Shown here: positions 7,710 through 15,235 of the stretch, one piece after another
Layout of the letters: each line of letters starts with the position of its first letter
Position numbering within the stretch: position 1 is the first letter of the stretch
Origin: Micavibrio_A sp964423095
GTDB taxonomy: Bacteria > Pseudomonadota > Alphaproteobacteria > Micavibrionales > Micavibrionaceae
Assembly (NCBI GenBank): GCA_964423095.1
Contig: CAYRDI010000016.1
Span: forward strand, 1 to 38,757
Direction of reading: 5' to 3'
DNA length: 38,757 nucleotides
Made by a program: the position numbers and the translations under genes
The notes under the pieces: model-generated
What the model was told of the DNA's origin: nothing
Seen by the model: the letters and a program-made list of their open reading frames with translations, nothing else
The model's database searches: none

Positions 7710-8393
7710 CTATCTTTTCAACAAGTCCGGCCTAACCCGTTGTGTTATTTCAAGACTTTGGGCTTTGCGCCATTTCTCGATCTCCGCATGGTTGCCGCTT
7801 TTTAACACATCGGGCACGCCCATGCCGTTCCATTCGGCGGGGCGGGTGTAATGTGGGTATTCCAACAGGCCGCCCGTGGCGGACCCGAAACTTTCATTGT
7901 CCGGTGTTTCTTCGTTGCCCATGACACCGGGGAGCAGGCGGATACACGCATCCATCATGCTCAGGGCCGCGACCTCGCCGCCGGACAGCACGTAATCCCC
8001 GATGCTGATTTCTTCAAATCCGTGGGCGTCCAGCACACGTTGATCCACGCCCTCATACCGGCCGCATAACACCGTGATCGTTTTTTCCACCGACAGCTCC
8101 TTGACCAGTGCCTGGTTCAAAACCTTGCCGCGCGGGGACATATAAATTTTCCGCCCAACATCGGGGACGGACAGCAAAGCCTTTTCGACCACATCCGCGC
8201 GCATTACCATGCCTGCGCCGCCGCCAAAGGGGGTATCGTCCACGGTCTGGTGTTTGCCTTCGCCGAAATCGCGGATTTGTACGGTGGTGTAGGACCAATC
8301 CCCGCGCTCCAGTGCGCGTCCTGCTAGGCTTTGCCCGAGAGATCCCGGAAACATTTCGGGGAAGAGGGTGAGAAGGTTGATGTGCCAGCTCAC
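7710..8393 (-). CDS. trmD: tRNA (guanine37-N1)-methyltransferase
   Basis: TrmD uses SAM to methylate G37 next to the anticodon, preventing frameshifts. The 227-aa product has INLLTLFPEMFPG at the start, DDTPFGGGAGMVM, then the knotted SAM site with LCGRYEGVDQRVL and SIGDYVLSGGE, and the C-terminal LLEYPHYTRPAEW segment with the DVLKSGNHAEI motif. The start codon is GTG, overlapping the rimM stop as GTGA, which signals translational coupling. The gene order rimM-trmD-rplS is the standard one apart from the extra 65-aa ORF. Confidence 0.96.
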   Translation of the reverse strand: MSWHINLLTLFPEMFPGSLGQSLAGRALERGDWSYTTVQIRDFGEGKHQTVDDTPFGGGAGMVMRADVVEKALLSVPDVGRKIYMSPRGKVLNQALVKELSVEKTITVLCGRYEGVDQRVLDAHGFEEISIGDYVLSGGEVAALSMMDACIRLLPGVMGNEETPDNESFGSATGGLLEYPHYTRPAEWNGMGVPDVLKSGNHAEIEKWRKAQSLEITQRVRPDLLKR

Positions 8394-8881
8394 TCTACAA
8401 TCTCCGGCATCTGGATGGTGATGGTGCGGCCTTTTAAATCAACCTGCACATCCTTGGTGAAAGGAAGATAAAAGCTCTGGCCGCTCATCGGTTTGATGTC
8501 CAGCAAATCACCTGCGCCGAAATTTTCAACGCCGGTCAGCGTGCCGATCTCCTTGCCGGATTCATCCAGAATGCGAAGGCCCTTCAGGTCTTCGATGTAA
8601 TATTCACCTTCATCCGTATCGGGCAGTGCCGCGCGGTTGATATACAGCTTTGTACCACGCAGGGTTTCCGCCGCGTTCCGGTCGTTCACACCTTCGATCT
8701 GCGCGACCCAGTCACCTTTAAGGGCGTTTTTCAATCTCAAAGAAAAAACCTTGCCGCTTTCATCCGCAAGAGGTTCTTCCAGAAGATTTTCATCTTCGGC
8801 GTAAGAACGCACTTTCACAAACCCCTTGATACCGTGGGCCGTGGTGATTTCCGCGATCAGAATGCGTTTATCTTCGGTCAT
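8390..8881 (-). CDS. rimM: Ribosome maturation factor
   Basis: RimM binds S19 and helps process 16S rRNA during 30S assembly. The 163-aa product has the N-terminal barrel (ILIAEITTAHGIKGFVKVRSY) and the C-terminal PRC-like barrel with YYIEDLKGLRILDESGKEIGTL and GAGDLLDI, then FYLPFTKDVQVDL. I took the ATG at 8881 with GGATAAC upstream; an in-frame TTG at 8893 is possible. It overlaps trmD by 4 nt. The 100 nt between it and rpsP hold a pair of hairpins that look like a dispersed repeat. Confidence 0.95.
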   Translation of the reverse strand: MTEDKRILIAEITTAHGIKGFVKVRSYAEDENLLEEPLADESGKVFSLRLKNALKGDWVAQIEGVNDRNAAETLRGTKLYINRAALPDTDEGEYYIEDLKGLRILDESGKEIGTLTGVENFGAGDLLDIKPMSGQSFYLPFTKDVQVDLKGRTITIQMPEIVE

Positions 8882-8900
8882 GCCGTTATCCAAAAAATGT

Positions 8901-8970
8901 CATGCCCGCCCGATTAAACAAAGCGTGCGGGCATCCGGATAGCCAGACCCCCGCACAATGGCGGGGGTGA
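8901..8970. repeat. Probable diverged copy of dispersed palindromic repeat family A
   Basis: Two adjacent hairpins lie between rpsP and rimM: ATGCCCGC...GCGGGCAT (8902-8934) and ACCCCCGC / GCGGGGGT (8947-8968), ending in TGAC. The order matches the two-hairpin layout of the copies at 14141-14203 and 22927-22984. The second hairpin could also act as a processing or mild termination signal. Confidence 0.5.
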
Positions 8971-8981
8971 CAAATGGTTTA

Positions 8982-9464
8982 TTACTCGGCCTTTGCTTCT
9001 TCGGCGGCGGCTTCTTCTGCCGGTGCTTCTGCGGGAGCTTCTGCCGGAACGGCAGCAGCTTCAGCAGCGGCCTTCGCGGCGGCTTCGGCTTCGGCCTTGG
9101 CGGCTTCTGCGGCTTCAGCGGCGGCTTTTTTCTTTTCCGCTTTTTCGGCAACCATCATTTTGGTTTTTTCCGAAGGTTGCGCTTTTTGCGGGTTGTTTTT
9201 GCGTGCGGGCATCGGAATGACGCCGGCTTTGCCGAGGAAAATCGCCACGCGGTCGGATGGTTGCGCGCCTTGGGAAATCCAGTATTTCACGCGATCTTCA
9301 TTGAACGATACGCGCTTTGCGTCATCTTTGGCGAGCAACGGGTTGTAGGTGCCGAGCTTTTCGAGGAAGCGGCCATCGCGTGCATAACGCTTGTCGGCAA
9401 CCACGATTGCATAGTGCGGCAAGTTTTTACGTCCGCCGCGGGACAGTCTGAGTACAAGTGCCAT
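8982..9464 (-). CDS. rpsP: Ribosomal protein S16 with long Ala/Glu tail
   Basis: S16 is a primary-binding assembly protein of the 30S subunit. The family part is residues 1-80: MALVLRLSRGGRKNLPHYAIVVAD, RYARDGRFLEKLGTYNPL, NEDRVKYWISQGAQPSDRVA. About 80 more residues follow, first a Lys-rich stretch and then Ala/Glu/Pro low complexity (repeated AEAPAEA and AAEAA units). Ordinary S16 is 80-90 aa, though extended forms occur in some alphaproteobacteria. The ATG is preceded by AAGGAG. It is 43 nt after ffh on the same strand. Confidence 0.96.
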   Translation of the reverse strand: MALVLRLSRGGRKNLPHYAIVVADKRYARDGRFLEKLGTYNPLLAKDDAKRVSFNEDRVKYWISQGAQPSDRVAIFLGKAGVIPMPARKNNPQKAQPSEKTKMMVAEKAEKKKAAAEAAEAAKAEAEAAAKAAAEAAAVPAEAPAEAPAEEAAAEEAKAE

Positions 9465-9507
9465 AGTTTTAGTTCTCCTTAGGTTTAAAGTTTTAAAAGT
9501 TTAAAAA

Positions 9508-11052
9508 TTATCGTTTTTTGCGATTCTTTTTCGTGCCGCCGCGTGTGGGAAACCCGCCCATCGGCATGCCGCCAAGACCCGGCAATCCACCCATGCCACC
9601 CAATCCGGGTAATCCTTTTGGCATGGCTCCGCCAAACGGGTTCGGGCCGAGATTGGGCATCGTGCCGGCGGCCATTTCTTGCGCCATGCTTTCATCGAGC
9701 AGCATCTGGTCGCGGTCGCCCATCATGCCCTTCATCATGCCCATCATTTTGCCCATGCCCATTTTCTTCATGCGCTTCATCATGGTCTGCATATCGGCCT
9801 GCTGTTTGCAGAGCTTGTTGACATCCTGCACCGATGTGCCGGACCCGTCCGCGATACGGCGGCGGCGCGACGCATTCAACAATTGCGGCTTGGCGCGTTC
9901 ATGCTTCGTCATGGACAGGATAATGGCTTCCTGACGTTTCATCATTTTCGGATCGACTTTGCCTTCGATCTGCGCGGCCATCTTGGACAGCCCGGGCAAC
10001 ATTTTGGCCATCGCGCCGATTCCGCCCATCTTTTCCATCTGGCGGAATTGGGACAGCAGATCGTTAAAATCGAATTTGCCTTCGTTGAATTTTTCCGCCA
10101 TGCGTTTGGCGTCTTCTTCTTCCACCGCTTCGGCCGCGCGTTCGACAAGGCTGACAACATCGCCCATGCCGAGGATACGGCCCGCGATACGGTCGGGGTG
10201 GAAGGGTTCCAGCGCGTCCCACTTTTCGCCCACGCCCATCAATTTGATCGGCTTGCCGGTCACGGCGCGCATGGACAGGGCGGCACCGCCGCGTGCATCG
10301 CCATCGATACGGGTGAGGACGATTCCGGTCACGCCAACTTTTTCATCAAAGGATTTGGCAACCGTCACCGCATCCTGACCCGTCATGGCGTCGACGACGA
10401 GCAGCTTTTCGACAGGGCTCGCTATTTTCGAAATGGCCGCCACTTCATCCATCAACGCATCGTCGATGGCAAGGCGTCCGGCGGTATCCAGAATCACGAT
10501 GTCGTAACCGCCGAGCTTGGCTTCTTTTAATGCACGTTCGGCAATCTGTACCGGCGTTTGCCCGGCGATGATGGGCAGCGTATCGACACCCGTTTGTTCG
10601 CCGAGAATTTTAAGCTGGTCTTGCGCGGCGGGGCGGGATGTATCGAGCGAGGCCATCAGGATTTTCTTGCGGGCCTTGCCCTCCAAAAACTTTGCAATCT
10701 TCGCCGTCGATGTTGTTTTACCCGATCCCTGCAGGCCGAGCATCAAATACGCGGACGGGGCGGGGCCAAAGGTGAGGTCGGATGTTTCCGCGCCCAGCAT
10801 GTCCACCAACGCATCATGGACGATCTTGACGACCATCTGGCCGGGGGTAACGGATTTGATGACATCCGTGCCGATTGCCTTTTCCTTGATGCTCTCGATG
10901 AAGTCTTTCACGACGGGCAGGGCGACATCGGCCTCCAGCAACGCCACGCGGATTTCGCGGGCTGCCGCGTTGACATCCTCCTCGCTCAATCGCGTCTTGC
11001 CGCGAAGCGAGGAGAAGATGTTTCCTAATTTGTCGCTCAGACTTTCAAACAT
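9508..11052 (-). CDS. ffh: Signal recognition particle GTPase
   Basis: Ffh binds 4.5S RNA and nascent signal sequences and docks with FtsY for membrane targeting. The 514-aa product shows the N domain (MFESLSDKLGNIFSSLRGK), the G domain with GLQGSGKTTSTAK (G1, about residues 107-119), DTSRPAAQDQL, DTAGRLAID, TRIDGDARGG and GVGEKWDALEPFHPDRIAGRILGMGD, then the Met-rich M domain with the RNA-binding SRRRRIADGSGTSVQDVNKL segment. The tail has Gly/Met/Pro repeats (GLGGMGGLPG) and a basic end. Its partner ftsY is also in this window. No 4.5S RNA was recognised close by. Confidence 0.97.
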   Translation of the reverse strand: MFESLSDKLGNIFSSLRGKTRLSEEDVNAAAREIRVALLEADVALPVVKDFIESIKEKAIGTDVIKSVTPGQMVVKIVHDALVDMLGAETSDLTFGPAPSAYLMLGLQGSGKTTSTAKIAKFLEGKARKKILMASLDTSRPAAQDQLKILGEQTGVDTLPIIAGQTPVQIAERALKEAKLGGYDIVILDTAGRLAIDDALMDEVAAISKIASPVEKLLVVDAMTGQDAVTVAKSFDEKVGVTGIVLTRIDGDARGGAALSMRAVTGKPIKLMGVGEKWDALEPFHPDRIAGRILGMGDVVSLVERAAEAVEEEDAKRMAEKFNEGKFDFNDLLSQFRQMEKMGGIGAMAKMLPGLSKMAAQIEGKVDPKMMKRQEAIILSMTKHERAKPQLLNASRRRRIADGSGTSVQDVNKLCKQQADMQTMMKRMKKMGMGKMMGMMKGMMGDRDQMLLDESMAQEMAAGTMPNLGPNPFGGAMPKGLPGLGGMGGLPGLGGMPMGGFPTRGGTKKNRKKR

Positions 11053-11179
11053 TCAAAATCCCAAAAGCATTTATCCGCAGTGCGCGTAACTTCGCGGGCT
11101 GCGGTGTATCCTTGGACACGGCGTACTCACCGATCACAGGAAATGTTGGGGGCTTTATAGGGTAGGGTCACGCGGAATG

Positions 11180-11518
11180 TCAAGCATTTGCGCCGTCATC
11201 GGACGTCAATTCCTTCACCAGAAAATTGGTGGCAGGGTTGAGGATGTTCAGCTTGGGGTTCTCCGCGCTGCCCTTTTGCACCTCTTCGGGGCGGGCGGGG
11301 GCTGCAACGGGCCCGCGCAGGCGGATGGGGTCATACCCGAACAGATGTTCATACAGCGTGCCTTCGGGGGCAGACGCGGCGGTTTGGGCTGCCGCCCGGT
11401 TCTGGTTGGACGTGTTCCGGCGCAGGGCCCATATGGTGGGCTCTGTCGGTTTCAAGGATTGCTCTATCCTGTTGCCGTGCTTTTGCTCCGGTGTCATATC
11501 CTGCCAACGCTTTTTCAT
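11180..11518 (-). CDS. Hypothetical protein, 112 aa
   Basis: The product is charged and polar, rich in Gln, Asn, Ala and Pro, beginning MKKRWQDMTPEQKHGNRIEQ and with no signal peptide or membrane segment. A central TLYEHLFGYDPIRLRG piece is the only part that looks folded. I recognise no family. No strong ribosome site is visible, and 14 nt upstream of the ATG stands an exact TTAA-N7-TTAA motif. It is divergent from dapF, with a shared upstream region of about 200 nt. Confidence 0.5.
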   Translation of the reverse strand: MKKRWQDMTPEQKHGNRIEQSLKPTEPTIWALRRNTSNQNRAAAQTAASAPEGTLYEHLFGYDPIRLRGPVAAPARPEEVQKGSAENPKLNILNPATNFLVKELTSDDGANA

Positions 11519-11532
11519 GGTGTAGGTTCACA

Positions 11533-11547
11533 TTAATCTTTGATTAA
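11533..11547. promoter_or_regulatory. CtrA-type TTAA-N7-TTAA motif between the 112-aa ORF and dapF
   Basis: Two TTAA half sites have exactly 7 nt between them, in the divergent intergenic region. It is close to the minus-strand ATG and about 175 nt upstream of dapF. This is the second exact match in the window, the other being at 2915. Confidence 0.35.
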
Positions 11548-11722
11548 GGAGAATTTACGGCAGTTTTCTGCCATTTTCTGCCTAAATTCGGTGGTTTTTC
11601 TGGATTTTTCAGGAATTTTATCCTATTATCAACGGTTGAAATAGGGGCGGATAGGGGCGTACACGTCGATGCACCCCTTTAACCGCTTGTAAAACAACCT
11701 AAAAAGGCTAGATTGACGGGTT

Positions 11723-12535
11723 ATGACACTGAACTTCCGCAAAATGCATGGTCTGGGCAATGATTTTGTCATTCTGGACGCCCGTAAAACTCCCGTGGCC
11801 TTCAAAAATGTGGACCAACTCAAGCAACTTTGCGACCGGCGGCGGGGTGTGGGCTGTGACCAGCTCATTACGCTGGAGGATGCGGGCGGCAAGGCCGATG
11901 TCTTCATGCGCATACACAATCCGGACGGGTCGGAGGCTGGGGCCTGCGGTAACGCCACCCGCTGCGTGGCGGATATTATCCTGACCGAGATGGGCAACAC
12001 GACCTGTACGATTATGACTATATCGGGCCTGCTGTACTGTACGCGCGCCCAAAACGGGCAAATTTGTGTCGATATGGGCGTGCCGCGGCTGGAATGGAAC
12101 GAAATTCCACTATCAAAACAATGTGATACGTTGCATCTGCCTCTGGCGGGTGATCCTGTCGGGGTGTCCATGGGCAATCCGCACTGTGTATTCTTTTGTG
12201 AGGATGCTGAGGATGTAGCTGTGGGTAAGTTGGGGCCAAAAGCAGAACACGACCCGCTTTTTCCGGATCGTGCGAATATTGAATACGTCAGTATGCATGG
12301 GCCCGACCACCTGCGGATGCGGGTCTGGGAACGCGGGGCGGGTATTACACAGGCTTGCGGGACGGGGGCTTGCGCGGCGGCCGTGGCGGCCATCCGGCGC
12401 GGGCTGACGGGACGGCGCGTGACCGTCACGCTGGACGGCGGCGACCTTTTGATCGAATGGCGGGAAACCGACGGCCACGTCCTGATGACCGGCCCTGTTG
12501 CCTACAGCTTTGAAGGGAGTATATCTCTGTCATGA
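11723..12535 (+). CDS. dapF: Diaminopimelate epimerase
   Basis: DapF converts LL- to meso-diaminopimelate for lysine and peptidoglycan synthesis. The 270-aa product starts FRKMHGLGNDFVILDAR, and has RRGVGCDQLI, the NPDGSEAGACGNATRC motif with catalytic Cys75, MGNPHCVFF, and ERGAGITQACGTGACAA with the second catalytic Cys212. The length is normal for the family. The stop overlaps the start of the next gene (ATGATGA), so the two are coupled. Confidence 0.96.
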   Translation: MTLNFRKMHGLGNDFVILDARKTPVAFKNVDQLKQLCDRRRGVGCDQLITLEDAGGKADVFMRIHNPDGSEAGACGNATRCVADIILTEMGNTTCTIMTISGLLYCTRAQNGQICVDMGVPRLEWNEIPLSKQCDTLHLPLAGDPVGVSMGNPHCVFFCEDAEDVAVGKLGPKAEHDPLFPDRANIEYVSMHGPDHLRMRVWERGAGITQACGTGACAAAVAAIRRGLTGRRVTVTLDGGDLLIEWRETDGHVLMTGPVAYSFEGSISLS

Positions 12536-12885
12536 TGAAATACGGATTTTTGGCACTTTTCGCGGTTCTGGGGCTCTCGGCCTGTGCATCGCCCACCTTT
12601 CAGATGACCCCGGAACAGGTACGGGGGCTAAGCGATGACGAATTGTGCCATTACAAGAACAATTACCGGGATGAAACCAAGCTGGACGCCGAAATCGCCC
12701 GCCGGAACGTCAACTGCGACCGTTATTACCGCCGGTGCCTGGCCCGCGGCAACCAGCCGGGGACGGACGCGATGGCCTTCTGCCAGGATTTGCTCCGCGA
12801 AAACGAGCGCCTTGAATACGAAAACAATTATGACCGCATCCATGGTCGCTCCGGCCTCTATTCCGGCGTAGGGTTTGGATTTTAA
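12532..12885 (+). CDS. Small lipoprotein of unknown function, 117 aa
   Basis: The N-terminus MMKYGFLALFAVLGLSACASP is a lipoprotein signal with lipobox LSAC, so the mature protein should be anchored through Cys18. Four further Cys (in DELCHYK, VNCDRYYRRC and AFCQDL) alternate with charged helical residues. The C-terminus is Gly/Tyr/Phe-rich. No family is recognised. It overlaps dapF by 4 nt and is the last gene before an AT-rich insertion. Confidence 0.75.
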   Translation: MMKYGFLALFAVLGLSACASPTFQMTPEQVRGLSDDELCHYKNNYRDETKLDAEIARRNVNCDRYYRRCLARGNQPGTDAMAFCQDLLRENERLEYENNYDRIHGRSGLYSGVGFGF

Positions 12886-12908
12886 AAAGCAATCTAATCA
12901 ATTTAATA

Positions 12909-12937
12909 TTGACATAACTTAAAGTTATGTTAATGTA
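12909..12937 (+). promoter_or_regulatory. Promoter with operator-like palindrome upstream of AT-rich ORF
   Basis: A consensus -35 TTGACA (12909-12914) is followed at 16-17 nt by a TAATGT/AATGTA -10-like element. Between them is a perfect 8+1+8 palindrome, CATAACTTAAAGTTATG (12913-12929), that overlaps the -35 end and the spacer, where a repressor dimer would block polymerase. A GGGAGAA ribosome site at 12950 precedes the ATG at 12961. Confidence 0.6.
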
Positions 12938-12960
12938 GGGCCTGCGCTGGGAGAATTATT

Positions 12961-13779
12961 ATGGCAAATTTAAAACTTAAAGACGTGCTTACGATGGATG
13001 ATTGTAAGTACATTTTAGATGCGGCTTCCAAAGCTATTGTGGAGCGCGGTTATGCTCACTTACCTGAGAATGTTCAAGATTATTTATCTGATGAATTTTT
13101 GTTAGACTTAACAGAGCGATACGGGGATGATCTGCCAAGCATAGACGCTATGATACAAAACGTAGCTAAAAAAAGTGAGGAGATGCAAAAGGCTGTCGAT
13201 CACTTGAGGCGCTTAAAGGAGGATAGATTTGAAGCTTTACGGTGGGCTAAGGGAGATAAATTAGCAGACACTTTTCTTGGTGTAGCAAAGCAAATGTGCC
13301 ATAATTATTCTCTTGAGTATCGCAGGGGCGTGAAGCACGCAGGTGATGATAAAGTAGAGAGAATTACTAAATCAGGTCACTCGCAAGAGCGTTATATTGA
13401 TCGGAGATTGACTGAAGTTCTAATAAAAGCATGCAACGAAGAAGTAAGTAAAATTCTTTTTGCTCCCTCAATACGAAGTCTTTTAGGTACTGTTAAAGAA
13501 TTTTATCTAAGTAAAGATGACTTAAAAAAGATGGGTTTTAGTGACTTTCCATCTTATTCACCTTTAGCAGCGCGAAAGACCAGGTACTCTAATGAAGGGA
13601 AAATTATGGTTGATGAAATTTTGCCCGATGATATATCAGAGAGGCCTGGTTGGAGCTTCGCACCTGGAGTAGCCGCGCTTGAAACTGGTGTTGCGGCGCA
13701 GCAGAAAAATCCTAGACCTAGGGAGGGTAATTCTCCTCCAAAGAGACCTTTGGCTGATCCTGGCGCGCAGCCGAGTTAA
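12961..13779 (+). CDS. AT-rich ORF of unknown function, 272 aa
   Basis: This gene is clearly richer in A and T than dapF before it and mtaB after it (hand counts of three 60-nt rows gave 30-48% GC) and uses TTA, AGA and similar codons that its neighbours avoid. The product is soluble and mostly helical, with charged segments such as KKSEEMQKAVDHLRRLKED and a disordered Pro/Gly-rich end. No domain is recognised. It has its own promoter with a palindromic operator and a good ribosome site. It separates dapF and the lipoprotein gene from mtaB, so it looks like a horizontally acquired single gene, perhaps under its own repressor. No integrase, toxin partner or direct repeat was found around it. 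Confidence 0.75.
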   Translation: MANLKLKDVLTMDDCKYILDAASKAIVERGYAHLPENVQDYLSDEFLLDLTERYGDDLPSIDAMIQNVAKKSEEMQKAVDHLRRLKEDRFEALRWAKGDKLADTFLGVAKQMCHNYSLEYRRGVKHAGDDKVERITKSGHSQERYIDRRLTEVLIKACNEEVSKILFAPSIRSLLGTVKEFYLSKDDLKKMGFSDFPSYSPLAARKTRYSNEGKIMVDEILPDDISERPGWSFAPGVAALETGVAAQQKNPRPREGNSPPKRPLADPGAQPS

Positions 13780-13818
13780 AATATTTGCATTAATGTAGCC
13801 TTACACATAAAAAAAGGC

Positions 13819-15171
13819 ATGTCCAAAGACCCCGAACTTGTCACCTTCGGCTGCCGCCTGAACACCTATGAATCCGAGGTGATGCGCGGCCATGCGAAGG
13901 CGGCGGGGCTTGACGATGTTATCATCTTCAATACCTGTGCGGTCACCAAGGAGGCCGAAAGACAGGCCAAACAGGCCATTCGGCGCGCCAAACGGGACAA
14001 TCCGGATGCAAAAATCATTGTTACGGGCTGTTCCGCGCAAATTTCGCCTGAAAAATACGCCCAAATGCCCGAAGTGGACAGGATTATCGGCAATGATTTG
14101 AAATTAAAGGCCGAAACATGGGGAAATACGACCAATTATAGCATGCCAGCGCAGGCTGGCATCCAGAAACAGGACATGGATACCGGCCTTCGCCGCTATG
14201 CCGTGGATGGGCACCCCCGCGTCATGGTCAATGACATCATGTCGGTCACGGAAACCGCCTCCCACCTCGTGGAGGGGTTTGATGGGCGCGCCCGTGCCTT
14301 TCTTCAGGTTCAAAATGGCTGTGACCACCGCTGTACGTTCTGCATCATTCCGTACGGGCGGGGGAATTCCCGTTCTGTGCCCATCGGCGAAATCGCCAAT
14401 CAGGTCAGGGCGTTGGTAGAGGCGGGGTACAATGAAATCGTCATGACCGGCGTCGATGTGACATCGTACGGGGCCGATCTGCCGGGCGCGCCGACGCTGG
14501 GCCAGATGATCCGCCGCGTTCTGGCGTTGGTGCCCGAACTGCCCCGTTTGCGGTTATCCTCCCTCGACCCTGTGGAAATGGATGAAGATCTCTGGCGGTT
14601 GATCGCCGAAGAACCGCGCCTGATGCCGCACCTCCATATGAGCCTGCAGGCCGGGGACGACCTGATTCTCAAACGCATGAAACGCCGCCACAGCCGCGCG
14701 GACGCCATAGCCATGTGCGAACGGGCGCGCCGCTACCGGCCCGATATGGCCTTTGGGGCCGATATTATCGCGGGATTCCCCACCGAAACCGAAGAAATGT
14801 TCCAGAACACGCTGGATATCGTCACGGAATGTGACCTGACCTTCCTTCACGTTTTCCCTTATTCGGAGCGTCCCGGCACCCCTGCCGCCAAGATGCCACA
14901 GGTTTTTCCAGAAGTACGGAAAGAGCGTGCGGCACGTTTGCGCGCCGCCGGAGAGGTACAATTAACCAAGTTCTTGAATTTTCATGTGAAACAAAGACGA
15001 CAAGCCATTGTTGAAAAAGACAATTATGGACATACAGAGCACTTTGCACCGGTACGGCTGGACCGTACGTTGGTACCGGGCCAACTGGTGCCTGTGGATA
15101 TTTTGTCCACCGATGGGAAAACCTTGGTTGCGAGGGTTGCGGATGACGCAGCCTACAAAAAAACCGCCTAG
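13819..15171 (+). CDS. mtaB: tRNA t6A37 methylthiotransferase, with a repeat-derived internal insertion
   Basis: MtaB is a radical-SAM enzyme that turns t6A37 into ms2t6A37 in tRNA. The 450-aa product has the N-terminal MTTase domain with cluster ligands Cys12 (FGCRLN), Cys40 (NTCAV) and Cys71 (TGCSAQ), then the radical-SAM CDHRCTFC motif (Cys168, 172, 175), and a C-terminal TRAM-like part. Alphaproteobacterial hallmarks such as VQNGCDHRCTFCIIPYGRGNSRSVP are intact. Residues about 108-128, in the linker before the radical-SAM domain, are encoded by a palindromic repeat that is also found outside genes (22927-22984). The insertion keeps the frame and avoids all catalytic residues, so the enzyme is probably active. 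Confidence 0.94.
   Translation: MSKDPELVTFGCRLNTYESEVMRGHAKAAGLDDVIIFNTCAVTKEAERQAKQAIRRAKRDNPDAKIIVTGCSAQISPEKYAQMPEVDRIIGNDLKLKAETWGNTTNYSMPAQAGIQKQDMDTGLRRYAVDGHPRVMVNDIMSVTETASHLVEGFDGRARAFLQVQNGCDHRCTFCIIPYGRGNSRSVPIGEIANQVRALVEAGYNEIVMTGVDVTSYGADLPGAPTLGQMIRRVLALVPELPRLRLSSLDPVEMDEDLWRLIAEEPRLMPHLHMSLQAGDDLILKRMKRRHSRADAIAMCERARRYRPDMAFGADIIAGFPTETEEMFQNTLDIVTECDLTFLHVFPYSERPGTPAAKMPQVFPEVRKERAARLRAAGEVQLTKFLNFHVKQRRQAIVEKDNYGHTEHFAPVRLDRTLVPGQLVPVDILSTDGKTLVARVADDAAYKKTA
14141..14203. repeat. Palindromic repeat family A, copy inside mtaB
   Basis: Two hairpins in series: GCATGCCAGC...GCTGGCATCC (14141-14164) and GATACCGGC...GCCGCTATGCC (14180-14203). The first is nearly identical to 22927-22950. 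It is read in frame as MPAQAGIQ...DTGLRRYA, a peptide often produced when this kind of intergenic repeat is translated. Confidence 0.85.
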
Positions 15172-15235
15172 GCTTGCCCCCTGCCGGTGTTAGAATAGAT
15201 GAATATTACAAAAAGAACGGGAATGGATGGCGGCC

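Noticed and set aside
9679..10530. 283-aa plus-strand open frame over ffh
   Set aside because: Antisense shadow of ffh, His/Phe-rich and without start context.
11053..11179. Possible 4.5S (SRP) RNA gene near ffh
   Set aside because: No GGAAGGNAGCAG-type core was seen on either strand, so it is not called.
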